From NCBI RefSeq assembly GCF_011801125.1, contig NZ_CP046171.1, forward strand, positions 2,108,001-2,172,000: a DNA stretch of 64,000 nt, written 5' to 3'. Of this stretch, positions 42,617-51,310 are shown piece after piece. The stretch comes from Nocardia brasiliensis (lineage in GTDB: Bacteria; Actinomycetota; Actinomycetes; Mycobacteriales; Mycobacteriaceae). The position numbers and the translations under genes were made by a program. Each line of letters starts with the position of its first letter. The first letter of the stretch is position 1. The notes beneath the pieces are model-generated. The model ran no database searches. It was not told where the DNA came from and saw only the letters and a program-made list of their open reading frames with translations.

Positions 42617-43798
42617 ATGAGACTGACGAACCGGCTCCGCGCGGTCCGGACGGCGGGGGTGTCCGGGCTCATCGATCGCGCCCTCGACGACCCGTCGTAC
42701 GCGGCGGGTGCCCGGCGGCGCGGCTGGTTCGGGCTGTTCATCGCCATGATCTGGCTGACCTGGCTGATTCCGCCGATCGTGCGGCGCTGGACGCGCGGCG
42801 AGGAAGGCGACGCCGTGCTCGCGGGGCTGATCCTGATCGGCTTCGCCGCGCTCGTCGCGGGCTCGTTCCTGGTGTTCCGCCGTGGCGGGCCCCGCGATCT
42901 CGTGCTGGACCAGCCGATCGACCGGCGGATCTGGGTGGTGTTGGCCCTGCTGGTCGGCCTGCACATCGCCCTGGTGACGACGCTCGGCGCGACCGCGCTG
43001 CCGACCGCGATCTACGTCGCGGTGGTCGCGATCTTCCATCTGCCGCTGCGCGAATCCGGCTACGTCGTGCTCGTGGTGCTGGTCGCGCTGCTGCTGGTGC
43101 CGATCCTCGCCCCGCGCACGGAGCTGGCCGACGTGCCGTTCTATCTCGCCTTCGTCCCGGTGGGGATCTGGCTGGCTCGTCAGCTCGGCGTGCGCGGGGA
43201 ACGGCTTGCCGAGTTGAATCGCAGGCAGCGCGCCGAGCTCGAACTGGTCGAGGAGCGTAATCGGGTGGCCCGCGACGTGCACGACATCCTCGGTCATTCG
43301 CTCACCGTGATCACGGTGAAAACCGAACTGGCGCAACGGCTAGCCGAGGTGGATCTAGCGCGGGCGAAGGCCGAGATGGCCGATGTCGAGCGGCTCGCGC
43401 GGGAGGCTCTGGCCGGGGTGCGCGAGACCGTCGGCGGCTTGCGCGAGGTGACGTTGCGCGGCGAACTCGCCAATGCGAGAACGGCATTGGCGGCCGCCGA
43501 TATTGCCGCTGATCTGCCGGCGGAGGTGCCCGATCCGGCACATGGCGAGCTGTTCGGCTGGGTGCTGCGCGAGGCGGTGACCAACGTGATCCGGCACAGC
43601 GCCGCGCGGCACTGCACCGTGCGGGTGAGCGCCACCAGCATCGAGGTGGTCGACGACGGCCGCGGTATCGACGCGGTCGCGGGTTCGGGCTCGGGGCTGA
43701 CCGGCCTGCGGGAGCGGGTGCGTGCGGCGGGCGGCACGTTGACCCTCGCCACACCGGAGGGAGGGGGTCTGCGTGTCTGCGCGAGTGTGCCCGGCTGA
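42617..43798 (+). CDS. Sensor histidine kinase (DesK/NarX-type HisKA_3)
   Basis: A 393-aa protein starting at ATG 42617 after GGAGGCGCGG. Residues 40-185 hold about five membrane helices with almost no extracytoplasmic loops, suggesting intramembrane sensing. The HisKA_3 box is RNRVARDVHDILGHSLTVI with the phospho-His, and the HATPase region includes EAVTNVIRHSAA, DDGRGID and GSGLTGLRERV. Partner of the response regulator 72 nt downstream. Confidence 0.92.
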   Translation: MRLTNRLRAVRTAGVSGLIDRALDDPSYAAGARRRGWFGLFIAMIWLTWLIPPIVRRWTRGEEGDAVLAGLILIGFAALVAGSFLVFRRGGPRDLVLDQPIDRRIWVVLALLVGLHIALVTTLGATALPTAIYVAVVAIFHLPLRESGYVVLVVLVALLLVPILAPRTELADVPFYLAFVPVGIWLARQLGVRGERLAELNRRQRAELELVEERNRVARDVHDILGHSLTVITVKTELAQRLAEVDLARAKAEMADVERLAREALAGVRETVGGLREVTLRGELANARTALAAADIAADLPAEVPDPAHGELFGWVLREAVTNVIRHSAARHCTVRVSATSIEVVDDGRGIDAVAGSGSGLTGLRERVRAAGGTLTLATPEGGGLRVCASVPG

Positions 43799-43870
43799 GG
43801 ACGCGGCCCGCCGGGCCAGTAATCGCGGTGTGATGTCCACCGCAGCTACCCGAAACAGGAAGTGGGACCG

Positions 43871-44476
43871 ATGATCCGGCTGCTACTGGCCGACGACCAG
43901 GCGCTCGTGCGCGGCGCGCTGGCCGCGCTGCTCGGACTGGAGTTCGACCTCGAGGTGGTGGGCGAGGTGGGCCGCGGTGACGAGGTGCTCGAGGCCGTCG
44001 GCCGCACGAATCCCGACGTGGTGCTGCTGGACGTGGAAATGCCCGGCCTGGACGGGATCGCCGTCGCCGCACAGGTTCACGCCGCGCATCCCGGTGTACG
44101 CATCCTTATGGTGACCACCTTCGGCCGGCCGGGCTACCTGCGCCGCGCGATCGATGCGGGTGCGGACGGATTCGTCGTAAAGGACACTCCGGCAAGGGAA
44201 CTCGCCGATGCCGTGCGGCGGGTGCAGCTGGGTTTGCGGGTGGTCGATCCGGCGCTCGCGGCCGAGACGCTCACCGCCGGTACGTCACCGCTCACCGAAC
44301 GGGAGCGCGAAGTGCTCGCCGCCGCGGCCGACGGCGCCACTGCGGGGGCCATCGCGAAACGGCTGCATCTGTCCGAAGGCACTGTCCGCAACCATCTTTC
44401 GGCGGCCATCGGAAAAACCGGAACCAGCACCCGCGCCGAAGCCGTCCGTGCCGCCGAACGTCTCGGCTGGCTCTGA
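43871..44476 (+). CDS. LuxR/NarL-family response regulator
   Basis: A 201-aa protein. Receiver domain with acidic pair ADDQ, phospho-acceptor Asp in VVLLDVEMPG, and K in FVVKDTP. C-terminal LuxR helix-turn-helix (PLTEREREVLAAAADGATAG, then RLHLSEGTVRNHLSAAIGKT). Start ATG 43871 after AGGAAGTGG. Likely controls the ABC genes through the inverted repeat at 40641. Confidence 0.93.
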   Translation: MIRLLLADDQALVRGALAALLGLEFDLEVVGEVGRGDEVLEAVGRTNPDVVLLDVEMPGLDGIAVAAQVHAAHPGVRILMVTTFGRPGYLRRAIDAGADGFVVKDTPARELADAVRRVQLGLRVVDPALAAETLTAGTSPLTEREREVLAAAADGATAGAIAKRLHLSEGTVRNHLSAAIGKTGTSTRAEAVRAAERLGWL

Positions 44477-44508
44477 ATGTCGGACGGCTTCGCCGCGGGT
44501 AGCAGGGC

Positions 44509-44940
44509 CTAGCCCAGCACGACGCAGGCGGGGCCCGCCCCGATGCCCGAGCCTGCGACGGTCACCGTGGTGAGGGTGTAGGTCTCGCCCTGCACGTACT
44601 CGGCGGCCCAGATCTTGTGTTCGCCCTTTTTGGCGGGCGTCCACACGGTGCTCGCCTTGCCCGACGCGTCCGCGACCGGGCCGACCGGCTTGAACGTGGT
44701 GTCGGTGCGCGCACCGTCGACCTCGTCGAGGAACACGACCGTCGCGCCCGGCTTCGCGGTGGCGGTGACCGTGTAGGAGCAACCCGCGCCTAGCGACGCG
44801 CCCGAGCTACCGAAGCTCAGCCCGGGCGAGACCTCGATCCGGGACACCGAGGCGCTCGCACTGGGCGCGGTCAGCGCGAGCGCGGCCGTCACCGCGCCGA
44901 ACGCCGTGACCGCGGCGGCGGTTTTGGTCGAGAAGATCAC
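44509..44940 (-). CDS. Small secreted Ig-like-fold protein
   Basis: A 143-aa protein starting at GTG 44940 behind GGAAGGAAG. It has a signal peptide (TAAAVTAFGAVTAALALTAP, cleavage near ASA) and a beta-rich mature part (CSYTVTATAKPGATVVFLDE, ending GAGPACVVLG) with two cysteines that could form a disulfide. The pattern suits a bacterial Ig-like domain. Exported; role unknown. Convergent with the response-regulator gene. Confidence 0.72.
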   Translation of the reverse strand: MIFSTKTAAAVTAFGAVTAALALTAPSASASVSRIEVSPGLSFGSSGASLGAGCSYTVTATAKPGATVVFLDEVDGARTDTTFKPVGPVADASGKASTVWTPAKKGEHKIWAAEYVQGETYTLTTVTVAGSGIGAGPACVVLG

Positions 44941-45194
44941 GACAAATTCTTCCTTCCGACAACGAATTCCCCTGGCTGGGGCACGCCCGACACTTGCACA
45001 GGCGCTGGCCGAGATCAATGGGCGGTGCGGCGGGGACCGGCCCATGCGGCGTAGTCGTCGCCCGTGACCAGCGCACTTCGCGCACCATGCGGGCCTGATA
45101 GCCCACTGAGAATCTGGCAAAGCGGACACTTTTGCCGGGTGCCCGGCGTTGATCCGGGTAGACGGCCAACCCGGCCACCACGAAGGAGTTCGGT

Positions 45195-45470
45195 ATGAGT
45201 CTCATCGGGACGCTGCTCGGCTACGCCTTGACGGTGTTCATCCTGCTGATGCTGGCCAGGCTCGTGCTCGACTGGATCGGCGTGCTCGGCGGCGGTCCGG
45301 CATGGGCGGGCAAGGCGCGGCAGGTCACGCACGCGGCGACCGAGCCGGTGCTCGCGCCGGTGCGCAAGGTGCTGCCGCCGATCCGCGCGGGCGGACTCGC
45401 GATCGACCTGGCGTTCACCGTGGTGTTCGTCGCCGCGTTGATCCTGCGCTCGGTCGCGTTCGGTCTCTGA
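45195..45470 (+). CDS. YggT family membrane protein
   Basis: A 91-aa protein with two hydrophobic helices (SLIGTLLGYALTVFILLML and AIDLAFTVVFVAALILRSVA) flanking the conserved turn LAPVRKVLPPIRAGGLAIDL. YggT proteins are linked to osmotic adaptation and, in many phyla, cell division. ATG start with AAGGAG upstream. Monocistronic here. Confidence 0.88.
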   Translation: MSLIGTLLGYALTVFILLMLARLVLDWIGVLGGGPAWAGKARQVTHAATEPVLAPVRKVLPPIRAGGLAIDLAFTVVFVAALILRSVAFGL

Positions 45471-45497
45471 TCGGCGCCGCACCGGTCATCGGGGTCG

Positions 45498-46094
45498 CTA
45501 CCCGCCGTAGGGGAGTAGCGCGCGCACGCCGCGCGCCAGCGTTTCCGGATCGACGTCGCCGATGATCAAGTGCTGCAAGATGAATCCGGGCAGGATGCCC
45601 ATGATGGCCACGGACACCGCCCGCAGGTCGGCATCGTCGGCGAGCCAGCCCGCGTCGTGCATCAACTCGGTGTACTCGTACATGCGGTCGCGGATGCCGA
45701 GGACCGCCTCCCTGACGTACACCGCGGCCTCGGGATGCACGAGTGCCAGCGCCCACGCCTGCGGCGCCAAGCGCAGGGGACCGTCGGGCCCGCTCTGCGC
45801 GACCATGTGCTCGGCGATCGCGCCGACCAATCGATCCGGGGTCGGCAGCGGCTCGGCGTGGATCAACTGGCCCATCACCGCGCGCAGGCCGACCGAGGTC
45901 TGCCCGGCGAGCGCGGCGATGAGCTCGTCCTTGCTCTTGAAGTAGCGGTAGACCGCGCCGGCCGACAGTCCTGATTCGGTGAAGACGTCCTGCATGGACG
46001 TCTCGTGGAAGCCCTTGCGCGCGAAACACAGCTGTGCCGCGTCGAGGATCTGCTGCCTGCGGCGTTCCAGGTGTTCTTCGCTGACCTTCGGCAT
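45498..46094 (-). CDS. TetR-family regulator
   Basis: A 198-aa protein with helix-turn-helix RRQQILDAAQLCFARKGFHE and VFTESGLSAGAVYRYFKSKD, and a helical ligand-binding C-terminus. Divergent from the membrane protein gene at 46197; the 102-bp spacer has two related dodecamers, suggesting control of both genes. Confidence 0.9.
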   Translation of the reverse strand: MPKVSEEHLERRRQQILDAAQLCFARKGFHETSMQDVFTESGLSAGAVYRYFKSKDELIAALAGQTSVGLRAVMGQLIHAEPLPTPDRLVGAIAEHMVAQSGPDGPLRLAPQAWALALVHPEAAVYVREAVLGIRDRMYEYTELMHDAGWLADDADLRAVSVAIMGILPGFILQHLIIGDVDPETLARGVRALLPYGG

Positions 46095-46110
46095 GCCTCC
46101 AAAGTAAAAC

Positions 46111-46122
46111 GAACATCCGTTC
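46111..46122. promoter_or_regulatory. Operator candidate 1, GAACATCCGTTC
   Basis: A GAAC-N4-GTTC inverted repeat, which abuts TTGACA at 46123-46128, a good -35 hexamer for the plus-strand gene. It sits in the spacer between the divergent TetR gene and its neighbour. Confidence 0.55.
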
Positions 46123-46166
46123 TTGACAAGTTTCGGGGTGCGTGCGACGCTCGATCCATCGAAAAA

Positions 46167-46178
46167 GAACGGTCATTC
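46167..46178. promoter_or_regulatory. Operator candidate 2, GAACGGTCATTC
   Basis: A dodecamer related to the reverse complement of site 1 (GAACGGATGTTC) with three differences. It lies 18 bp ahead of ATG 46197, so a bound TetR protein would block initiation or early transcription. Confidence 0.5.
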
Positions 46179-46196
46179 GATTTACGGGAGAACGTC

Positions 46197-47159
46197 ATGA
46201 ACACTACGCAGCGAGCGTTGGCCGTCGGCGTCGGCGCCGCTCTGCTCCAAGCGCTGATGCTGGTCGCTTTCGCCTGGCCCGCAGCCAATATCGCGCCGCG
46301 CGACCTGCCGATCGCGGTCACCGGCCCGCAGGCCGAGATGGTGGTCGGCAAGCTCACGGCGCACAGTCCGGACGCGTTCGAGATCTCCCGTCCCGGTGAC
46401 GAGGCCGCGGCCCGTGCGGCGATCGAGAACCGCGAGGTGTACGGCGCGATCATCACCGGCGAAGGACCGCCGCGTGTGCTGGTCGCCTCGGCCGCGAGTC
46501 CCGCTGTGGCCCAGCAGCTCACTCAGATCGGCCAGCAGATGTCCGCGGGCGCGGGCGCGCCCGTCGAGGACGTGGTCGCCGCCGACTCCGATGATCCGCG
46601 CGGTGCCGCCTTCGGTGCGATGGTGTTGCCGCTGGTGATGGCGGGCATCGCCGCGGGCGTGCTGCTCAGCCTGCTCATCCCGACGGTCTCCGCGAAAGCC
46701 CTGGGGCTGTGCGCATTCGGTGTGGTCGGCGGGCTGCTCAGCATGGAGATCATCCACGGCTGGATGTCGGTGATCCCCGGCTCCTACCTGACGCTGTCCG
46801 CGGTGGCCGGACTCGTCTCGTTCACGGTCGCAGGCGCGGTCGTCGGTCTGTCCTCGGTCATCGGTCGCGCGGGCATCGGTATCTCCGCGCTGACCCTGCT
46901 GCTCATCGGTAACCCGTTCTCCGCCGCCACCTCGGCGCCCGAACTCCTGCCGCAGCCGTGGGGCGCCATCGGCCAGCTCCTCCCGCCCGGTGCCGCGGCC
47001 TCCCTGCTCCGCTCGGTCGCGTTCTTCGACGGGGCGCGTGCCGCCGGACCCCTTGTCGTGCTGTTGATCTGGGCCGTCGCCGGACTGGCACTGCTCGCCG
47101 TGGCCGCCTTCCGGCCCGGGGTGGCCGAGCCTGCCCACGCGGCTCCGGTACCCGCCTGA
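46197..47159 (+). CDS. ABC-2/YhgE-like membrane protein, TetR-controlled
   Basis: A 320-aa protein with one N-terminal helix (VGVGAALLQALMLVAFAWPA), an extracytoplasmic domain of about 110 residues (ITGEGPPRVLVASAASPAVA), then five membrane helices and a short tail. This resembles ABC-2/YhgE-Pip permease-like proteins lacking an adjacent ATPase. Start ATG 46197 after GGGAGAACG. Divergence from TetR suggests an inducible export or stress role. Substrate unknown. Confidence 0.78.
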   Translation: MNTTQRALAVGVGAALLQALMLVAFAWPAANIAPRDLPIAVTGPQAEMVVGKLTAHSPDAFEISRPGDEAAARAAIENREVYGAIITGEGPPRVLVASAASPAVAQQLTQIGQQMSAGAGAPVEDVVAADSDDPRGAAFGAMVLPLVMAGIAAGVLLSLLIPTVSAKALGLCAFGVVGGLLSMEIIHGWMSVIPGSYLTLSAVAGLVSFTVAGAVVGLSSVIGRAGIGISALTLLLIGNPFSAATSAPELLPQPWGAIGQLLPPGAAASLLRSVAFFDGARAAGPLVVLLIWAVAGLALLAVAAFRPGVAEPAHAAPVPA

Positions 47160-47167
47160 CCCGCCGG

Positions 47168-47209
47168 AACGGGGCATGAGGGCGCATCACTGCGCCCTCA
47201 TGCCCCGTT
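47168..47209. terminator. Bidirectional terminator hairpin
   Basis: A perfect 19-bp stem (AACGGGGCATGAGGGCGCA with its complement) closes on a 4-nt TCAC loop. It lies between two convergent genes, 9 nt after the stop of the first. It has no T-tract, as is common in high-GC actinobacteria. Confidence 0.85.
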
Positions 47210-47226
47210 GGTCGTCGGTGGCCGGA

Positions 47227-48186
47227 TCAGTGGACGGTGAACGCCAAAGTCGGTGCGGTGGTGGCGGCTTCGGCCTTCTGGTTGCTGTAGGAGAGGACGT
47301 ACTCGCCGGTCGCGGGGGCGGGGACGACGAAGACGACGTAGTTCTTCGGGTTGTCGATGGTCTTGCCCGCGTCGAGCAGTTCGTTGATCTGGCCACGGTC
47401 GTCGGCCACCACGGTCTGGCCGTCGGGGGTCCGCACCGAGAAGTACTCGGTGAAGATGTTGGTGCCGCCCGCCGCGATCCCCGGGCCGCCGCTGATTCTA
47501 ATCCGCAGCGCGAGTTCGTATTTGCCGTGCTCGTTCCTGGCGTAGCTGGGGGCGAGCTTGCCGCCGGTCACCTCGATGGTGGTCTGATCCTGTACCAGGG
47601 TGCCGGTGACCGGCAGCGTCTTCGGCGCCACGCTCTCGACCTGCCCCGCGGCGGCGAGCGGAATCTTGGTCTGGTTGTCCGCGGCCTGGCCGTAGACCAC
47701 GGTCATCGTGTCGAGCAGACGCTCGGCCTCCTTGGCGGACTTGACCGGCGTCGTCACCGTGCCCTTGGCCGAGCCGTTGCCGGGCACCGTCGGGTTGTCC
47801 CAGCTCGCGCCGCCGTCGACCTCGCTGCCGACCAGCAGGGAGGTGTTGTTGCTCATCGTCTTGTTGTCGAGCGTGGTGTTCTTGTACGTGATGTCGATCA
47901 GCACCTTCGCGCCGCCGTATGCGTCCGGCGCCACGGTGGCCTTGTCGACGGTGATCTCGAATCCCTCGAACCAGCCGGTCTTGCCGACCGTGCGCACCGT
48001 CGCCTGCGCCGCGCTGCCCGGTGCGCCGGTGGCGGTCACGCTGGTGGCCGGTGCGCCGGAAACCGGTGTCGCCGTGCCGTCTTCGTCGTTGCACGCCGCC
48101 GTGGCCAGGACGGTCGCGCCGAGCAGTGCTGTCACCGCGGCGGCGCGGCGCGCCCGCGTGGTGGATGGAATCAGGGTCGAGCGCAC
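47227..48186 (-). CDS. Large surface lipoprotein, unknown family
   Basis: A 319-aa lipoprotein. The signal peptide has the lipobox LATAAC with Cys at about residue 32, followed by a Thr/Ala/Pro-rich linker. The mature part is beta-rich with two lobes (WFEGFEITVDKATVAPDAYG and TTIEVTGGKLAPSYARNEHG), as in Ig-like or DUF4352-like proteins. No other cysteine. Upstream 181 bp separate it from zur, in the same direction. No specific function. Confidence 0.75.
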   Translation of the reverse strand: MRSTLIPSTTRARRAAAVTALLGATVLATAACNDEDGTATPVSGAPATSVTATGAPGSAAQATVRTVGKTGWFEGFEITVDKATVAPDAYGGAKVLIDITYKNTTLDNKTMSNNTSLLVGSEVDGGASWDNPTVPGNGSAKGTVTTPVKSAKEAERLLDTMTVVYGQAADNQTKIPLAAAGQVESVAPKTLPVTGTLVQDQTTIEVTGGKLAPSYARNEHGKYELALRIRISGGPGIAAGGTNIFTEYFSVRTPDGQTVVADDRGQINELLDAGKTIDNPKNYVVFVVPAPATGEYVLSYSNQKAEAATTAPTLAFTVH

Positions 48187-48367
48187 GATGCCTCCAGAAG
48201 ATGTGCGAAACCCTAAGGCGGGACGCCGGATCGGCCGGACGTCGCTGGGTTCGCGTTGAAATCTGCTGGGGCGAGCGCGGTGTTAACCAGAGGTCGATTC
48301 GCAGCGCGAACCGGCGGGCGGAATCCGTGCCGCGTCCAGGAACTTCGGCGCGATTCTCGACGGGGCG

Positions 48368-48802
48368 CTAGTGCGCGCCGTTGTTCGCCGACTTGCACGA
48401 GCGGCAGGTGCCGAACACCTCCATGGTGTGGCTGACCTCGGTGAAGCCGTGCTCGCTCGCGATCGCGTCGGCCCACGACTCCACGGTCGGGCCCTTCACC
48501 TCGACGGTGCGGCCGCAGTGCCGGCAGACCAGGTGATGGTGGTGTCCGGTGGAGCACTGCCGATAGACGGATTCCCCGGTGTCGGTGCGCAGTACGTCGA
48601 CCATGCCCGCGTCGGCCAGCGACTGCAGGGTGCGATACACCGTGGTCAGGCCGATGCCCTCGCCGCGCTTGCGCAACTCGTCGTGCAGTTCCTGGGCCGA
48701 ACGGAACTCTTCGATATCACCCAGCAGCGCGGCGATCGCGCTGCGCTGGCGGGTACTGCGGATGCCGACCGGCTTCTGCGGTACGACCGTGTTGTCTGGC
48801 AC
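48368..48802 (-). CDS. zur: Zur/FurB zinc-uptake repressor
   Basis: A 144-aa Fur-family protein. It has a winged helix (RSTRQRSAIAALLGDIEEFR, then LTTVYRTLQSLADAGMVDVL), the metal-sensing His cluster STGHHHHLVC and structural-zinc cysteines (CRHC and CRSC). Adjacent to smtB with a 3-nt gap, as in M. tuberculosis smtB-zur (Rv2358-Rv2359). With Zn(II), Zur represses zinc uptake and alternative ribosomal protein genes. Confidence 0.93.
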   Translation of the reverse strand: MPDNTVVPQKPVGIRSTRQRSAIAALLGDIEEFRSAQELHDELRKRGEGIGLTTVYRTLQSLADAGMVDVLRTDTGESVYRQCSTGHHHHLVCRHCGRTVEVKGPTVESWADAIASEHGFTEVSHTMEVFGTCRSCKSANNGAH

Positions 48803-48805
48803 GAA

Positions 48806-49156
48806 TCACCCTTCCTCGGCGTGCGCGACGGCGTCGACGACGATATGCGCGAGATGGTCGTCGACGAGTTCGTAGAGCACCTCGCGACCGGACCGCTCAC
48901 CGTGCACGACGCCCGCGGACTTGAGGATGCGTAGGTGCTGGCTCACCAGCGGCTGAGTGACGCCGAGCGCGTCGACCAGTTCGTGCACGCAGCGCGGCGA
49001 CTCCCGCAGCTGCAGCACAATGGCGATGCGGACCGGTGCGGCGAGGGCGCGGAGCAATTCGCCCGCGTCCTCGAGGACGTTGCGCGCCGGTACCGGCGCC
49101 GGTGCGGGCGAGCGGTACGGGTTGTGCGGATGCGCGGCTGCCGTCTCGGTGGTCAT
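48806..49156 (-). CDS. smtB: SmtB-type ArsR zinc-responsive repressor
   Basis: A 116-aa ArsR/SmtB protein with winged helix LRALAAPVRIAIVLQLRESP, ELVDALGVTQPLVSQHLRIL, and metal-binding candidates Cys/His in SPRCVHEL plus the C-terminal DDHLAHIVVDAVAHAEE with the D/H pattern of the alpha-5 site. Without zinc it represses the smtB-zur operon. Start ATG 49156 after AAGGAGTTGG. First gene of a two-gene operon. Confidence 0.93.
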   Translation of the reverse strand: MTTETAAAHPHNPYRSPAPAPVPARNVLEDAGELLRALAAPVRIAIVLQLRESPRCVHELVDALGVTQPLVSQHLRILKSAGVVHGERSGREVLYELVDDHLAHIVVDAVAHAEEG

Positions 49157-49172
49157 GTCACCAACTCCTTAT

Positions 49173-49187
49173 TGGAAAGCGATTCCA
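49173..49187. promoter_or_regulatory. Inverted repeat TGGAA-N5-TTCCA ahead of smtB
   Basis: It lies 17 bp upstream of the smtB start, just before its ribosome-binding site, within an AT-richer patch. It could be the SmtB operator, although it does not closely match the classic SmtB/ArsR 12-2-12 consensus. Confidence 0.35.
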
Positions 49188-49336
49188 TTTTGATATGCAT
49201 GGTTGCGCATGTCAAACGGACGCGCCGAACAGTGCTGGTGTGGCTGCGATGCCCGTGCGGTGGAAACTCGGTTGGGCAGGGCCGATAGGCTGTGTGCGAG
49301 GTCTGATCGGACCCGAATGAATCCGACTCGTAGTGG

Positions 49337-50743
49337 ATGGAGAATTCTCGAGTGGCACCCAAGTCGAAGGTGGACACCGTTGCCAACCTCGCCAAGCGCC
49401 GGGGTCTGGTGTACCCGAGCGGTGAGATCTACGGAGGCACCAAATCGGCATGGGACTACGGTCCCCTGGGTGTCGAGCTCAAGGAGAACATCAAACGTCA
49501 GTGGTGGCGTTCGATGGTCACCAGCCGCGAGGACATCGTCGGCCTCGACTCGTCGGTGATCTTGCCGCGCCAGGTGTGGGTGGCCTCGGGCCACGTCGGC
49601 GTCTTCAACGACCCACTGGTGGAGTGCCTCAACTGCCACCACCGCTTCCGGCAGGACCACCTGCAGGAGGCCTATGCGCTGAAGAACAAGATCGACGACC
49701 CGGACACGGTGTCGATGGACGTGCTCGCGTGCCCGAACTGCGGCACCGTCGGCAAGTGGACCGAGCCGCGCGACTTCAACATGATGCTCAAGACCTACCT
49801 CGGCCCGATCGAGTCCGAGGACGGCCTGTACTACCTGCGGCCGGAGACCGCGCAGGGCATCTTCGTCAACTTCGCGAACGTGATGACCACCGCGCGCAAG
49901 AAGCCGCCGTTCGGTATCGCCCAGATCGGCAAGAGCTTCCGCAACGAGATCACCCCCGGCAACTTCATCTTCCGCACCCGCGAGTTCGAGCAGATGGAGA
50001 TGGAGTTCTTCGTCAAGCCCGGCGAAGACGCCGAATGGCACAAGTACTGGATCGAGACCCGCTTCTCCTGGTACACCGACCTCGGCATCAACCCGGACAA
50101 CCTGCGGCTCTACGAGCACCCCAAGGAAAAGCTGTCGCACTACTCGGCGGGCACCACCGACATCGAGTACCGCTTCGGCTTCCAGGGCAACGAGTGGGGT
50201 GAGCTGGAAGGCATCGCCAACCGCACCGACTTCGACCTGAAGACGCACTCCGAGCACTCGGGTACCGAGCTCAGCTTCTTCGACCAGACCACCAACGAGC
50301 GCTACATCCCGTACGTGATCGAGCCCGCGGCCGGTCTGACCCGCTCGCTGATGGCCTTCCTGGTCGACGCCTACGCCGAGGACGAGGCGCCGAACGCCAA
50401 GGGCGGCGTGGACACTCGCACCGTGCTCCGCCTCGACCGCAGGCTTGCCCCGGTCAAGGCGGCGGTATTGCCGTTGTCGCGCAACGCGGATCTGACGCCC
50501 AAGGCGAAAGACCTTGCCGCGCAGCTGCGGCGGAACTGGAACGTGGAGTTCGACGACGCGGGCGCGATCGGCCGCCGTTACCGTCGCCAGGACGAGATCG
50601 GCACCCCGTTCTGCATCACCGTCGACTTCGACACCCTCGAGGACCAGGCCGTGACCATCCGGGAACGGGATTCGATGACCCAGGAGCGGATCGCGCTGGA
50701 CAAGGTCGAGGGCTACCTGGCCCAGCACCTGCTGGGTTCCTGA
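49337..50743 (+). CDS. glyS: Glycyl-tRNA synthetase, class II dimeric form
   Basis: A 468-aa synthetase with class II motifs: [36 protein letters not shown], an [24 protein letters not shown] motif 2 region, and motif 3 around [15 protein letters not shown]. It has a zinc-ribbon-like insert (CLNCHH ... CPNCG) near residues 95-135. The C-terminal anticodon domain includes [16 protein letters not shown] 49337, or GTG 49352 as an alternative start. Divergent from smtB, the mycobacterial arrangement. Confidence 0.96.
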   Translation: MENSRVAPKSKVDTVANLAKRRGLVYPSGEIYGGTKSAWDYGPLGVELKENIKRQWWRSMVTSREDIVGLDSSVILPRQVWVASGHVGVFNDPLVECLNCHHRFRQDHLQEAYALKNKIDDPDTVSMDVLACPNCGTVGKWTEPRDFNMMLKTYLGPIESEDGLYYLRPETAQGIFVNFANVMTTARKKPPFGIAQIGKSFRNEITPGNFIFRTREFEQMEMEFFVKPGEDAEWHKYWIETRFSWYTDLGINPDNLRLYEHPKEKLSHYSAGTTDIEYRFGFQGNEWGELEGIANRTDFDLKTHSEHSGTELSFFDQTTNERYIPYVIEPAAGLTRSLMAFLVDAYAEDEAPNAKGGVDTRTVLRLDRRLAPVKAAVLPLSRNADLTPKAKDLAAQLRRNWNVEFDDAGAIGRRYRRQDEIGTPFCITVDFDTLEDQAVTIRERDSMTQERIALDKVEGYLAQHLLGS

Positions 50744-50759
50744 CCCTTTCGCACCACGA

Positions 50760-50795
50760 GAACGACCCGCGCCGAGGATTCGGTGCGGGTCGTTC
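50760..50795. terminator. Terminator hairpin after glyS
   Basis: The perfect 11-bp arms GAACGACCCGC and GCGGGTCGTTC are separated by 14 nt, 17 nt after the glyS stop and ahead of the convergent DUF1707 gene. It can serve both directions. Confidence 0.75.
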
Positions 50796-50800
50796 GTCGT

Positions 50801-51250
50801 TCAGTGACTCGGTGGTAGCGGTGGGGCAGGCGGCGAAGGCGGCATCGAGGGCCGCTCCGATTCGGAGCCGTTGCCGCGCACGGTGATTCCGATCGCCGTC
50901 GGAATGAGCAGCGCGCAACCCCACGGGACCGCCACCCAGAACGGCCAGAAATACCCCAAACCGGTGGCCGCCCAGATCAACAGGCAGAGCATGTTCACGA
51001 AGACCCATGGCGTCCACATGATGACCACCCACTGCGGTATTCGCTTCGACACCGCTTCGCGGGTACCGCGTTGCGCCGGCAGATCGGCCAGCAGCGGGGT
51101 CAGCTCGCCATAGGTCTTCGCGGCGTACACCTGCTGCAACCGTTCGTCGAATTCGTGCAGGCTCAACCTGCCCTCGTTCATCGCCAGCCGCAGCTGTTCG
51201 ACGATCTTCTCGCGGTCCGCATCGGATGCCCGCACGTGCTCAACTCCCAC
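50801..51250 (-). CDS. DUF1707 protein with two membrane helices
   Basis: A 149-aa protein. Residues 5-60 are a DUF1707 domain (VRASDADREKIVEQLRLAMN, then GRLSLHEFDERLQQVYAAKT, ELTPLLADLP). Two hydrophobic segments follow (VVIMWTPWVFVNMLCLLIWA and YFWPFWVAVPWGCALLIPTA), then a Pro/Ser tail. DUF1707 proteins are actinobacterial and of unknown function, proposed as small DNA- or partner-binding modules tied to the membrane. Confidence 0.88.
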   Translation of the reverse strand: MGVEHVRASDADREKIVEQLRLAMNEGRLSLHEFDERLQQVYAAKTYGELTPLLADLPAQRGTREAVSKRIPQWVVIMWTPWVFVNMLCLLIWAATGLGYFWPFWVAVPWGCALLIPTAIGITVRGNGSESERPSMPPSPPAPPLPPSH

Positions 51251-51310
51251 GGCAGTCAGCGTATGACGTGGCGTGCCACCTGCGCACCACTTGTTTCTGG
51301 TAGCAGCTCG

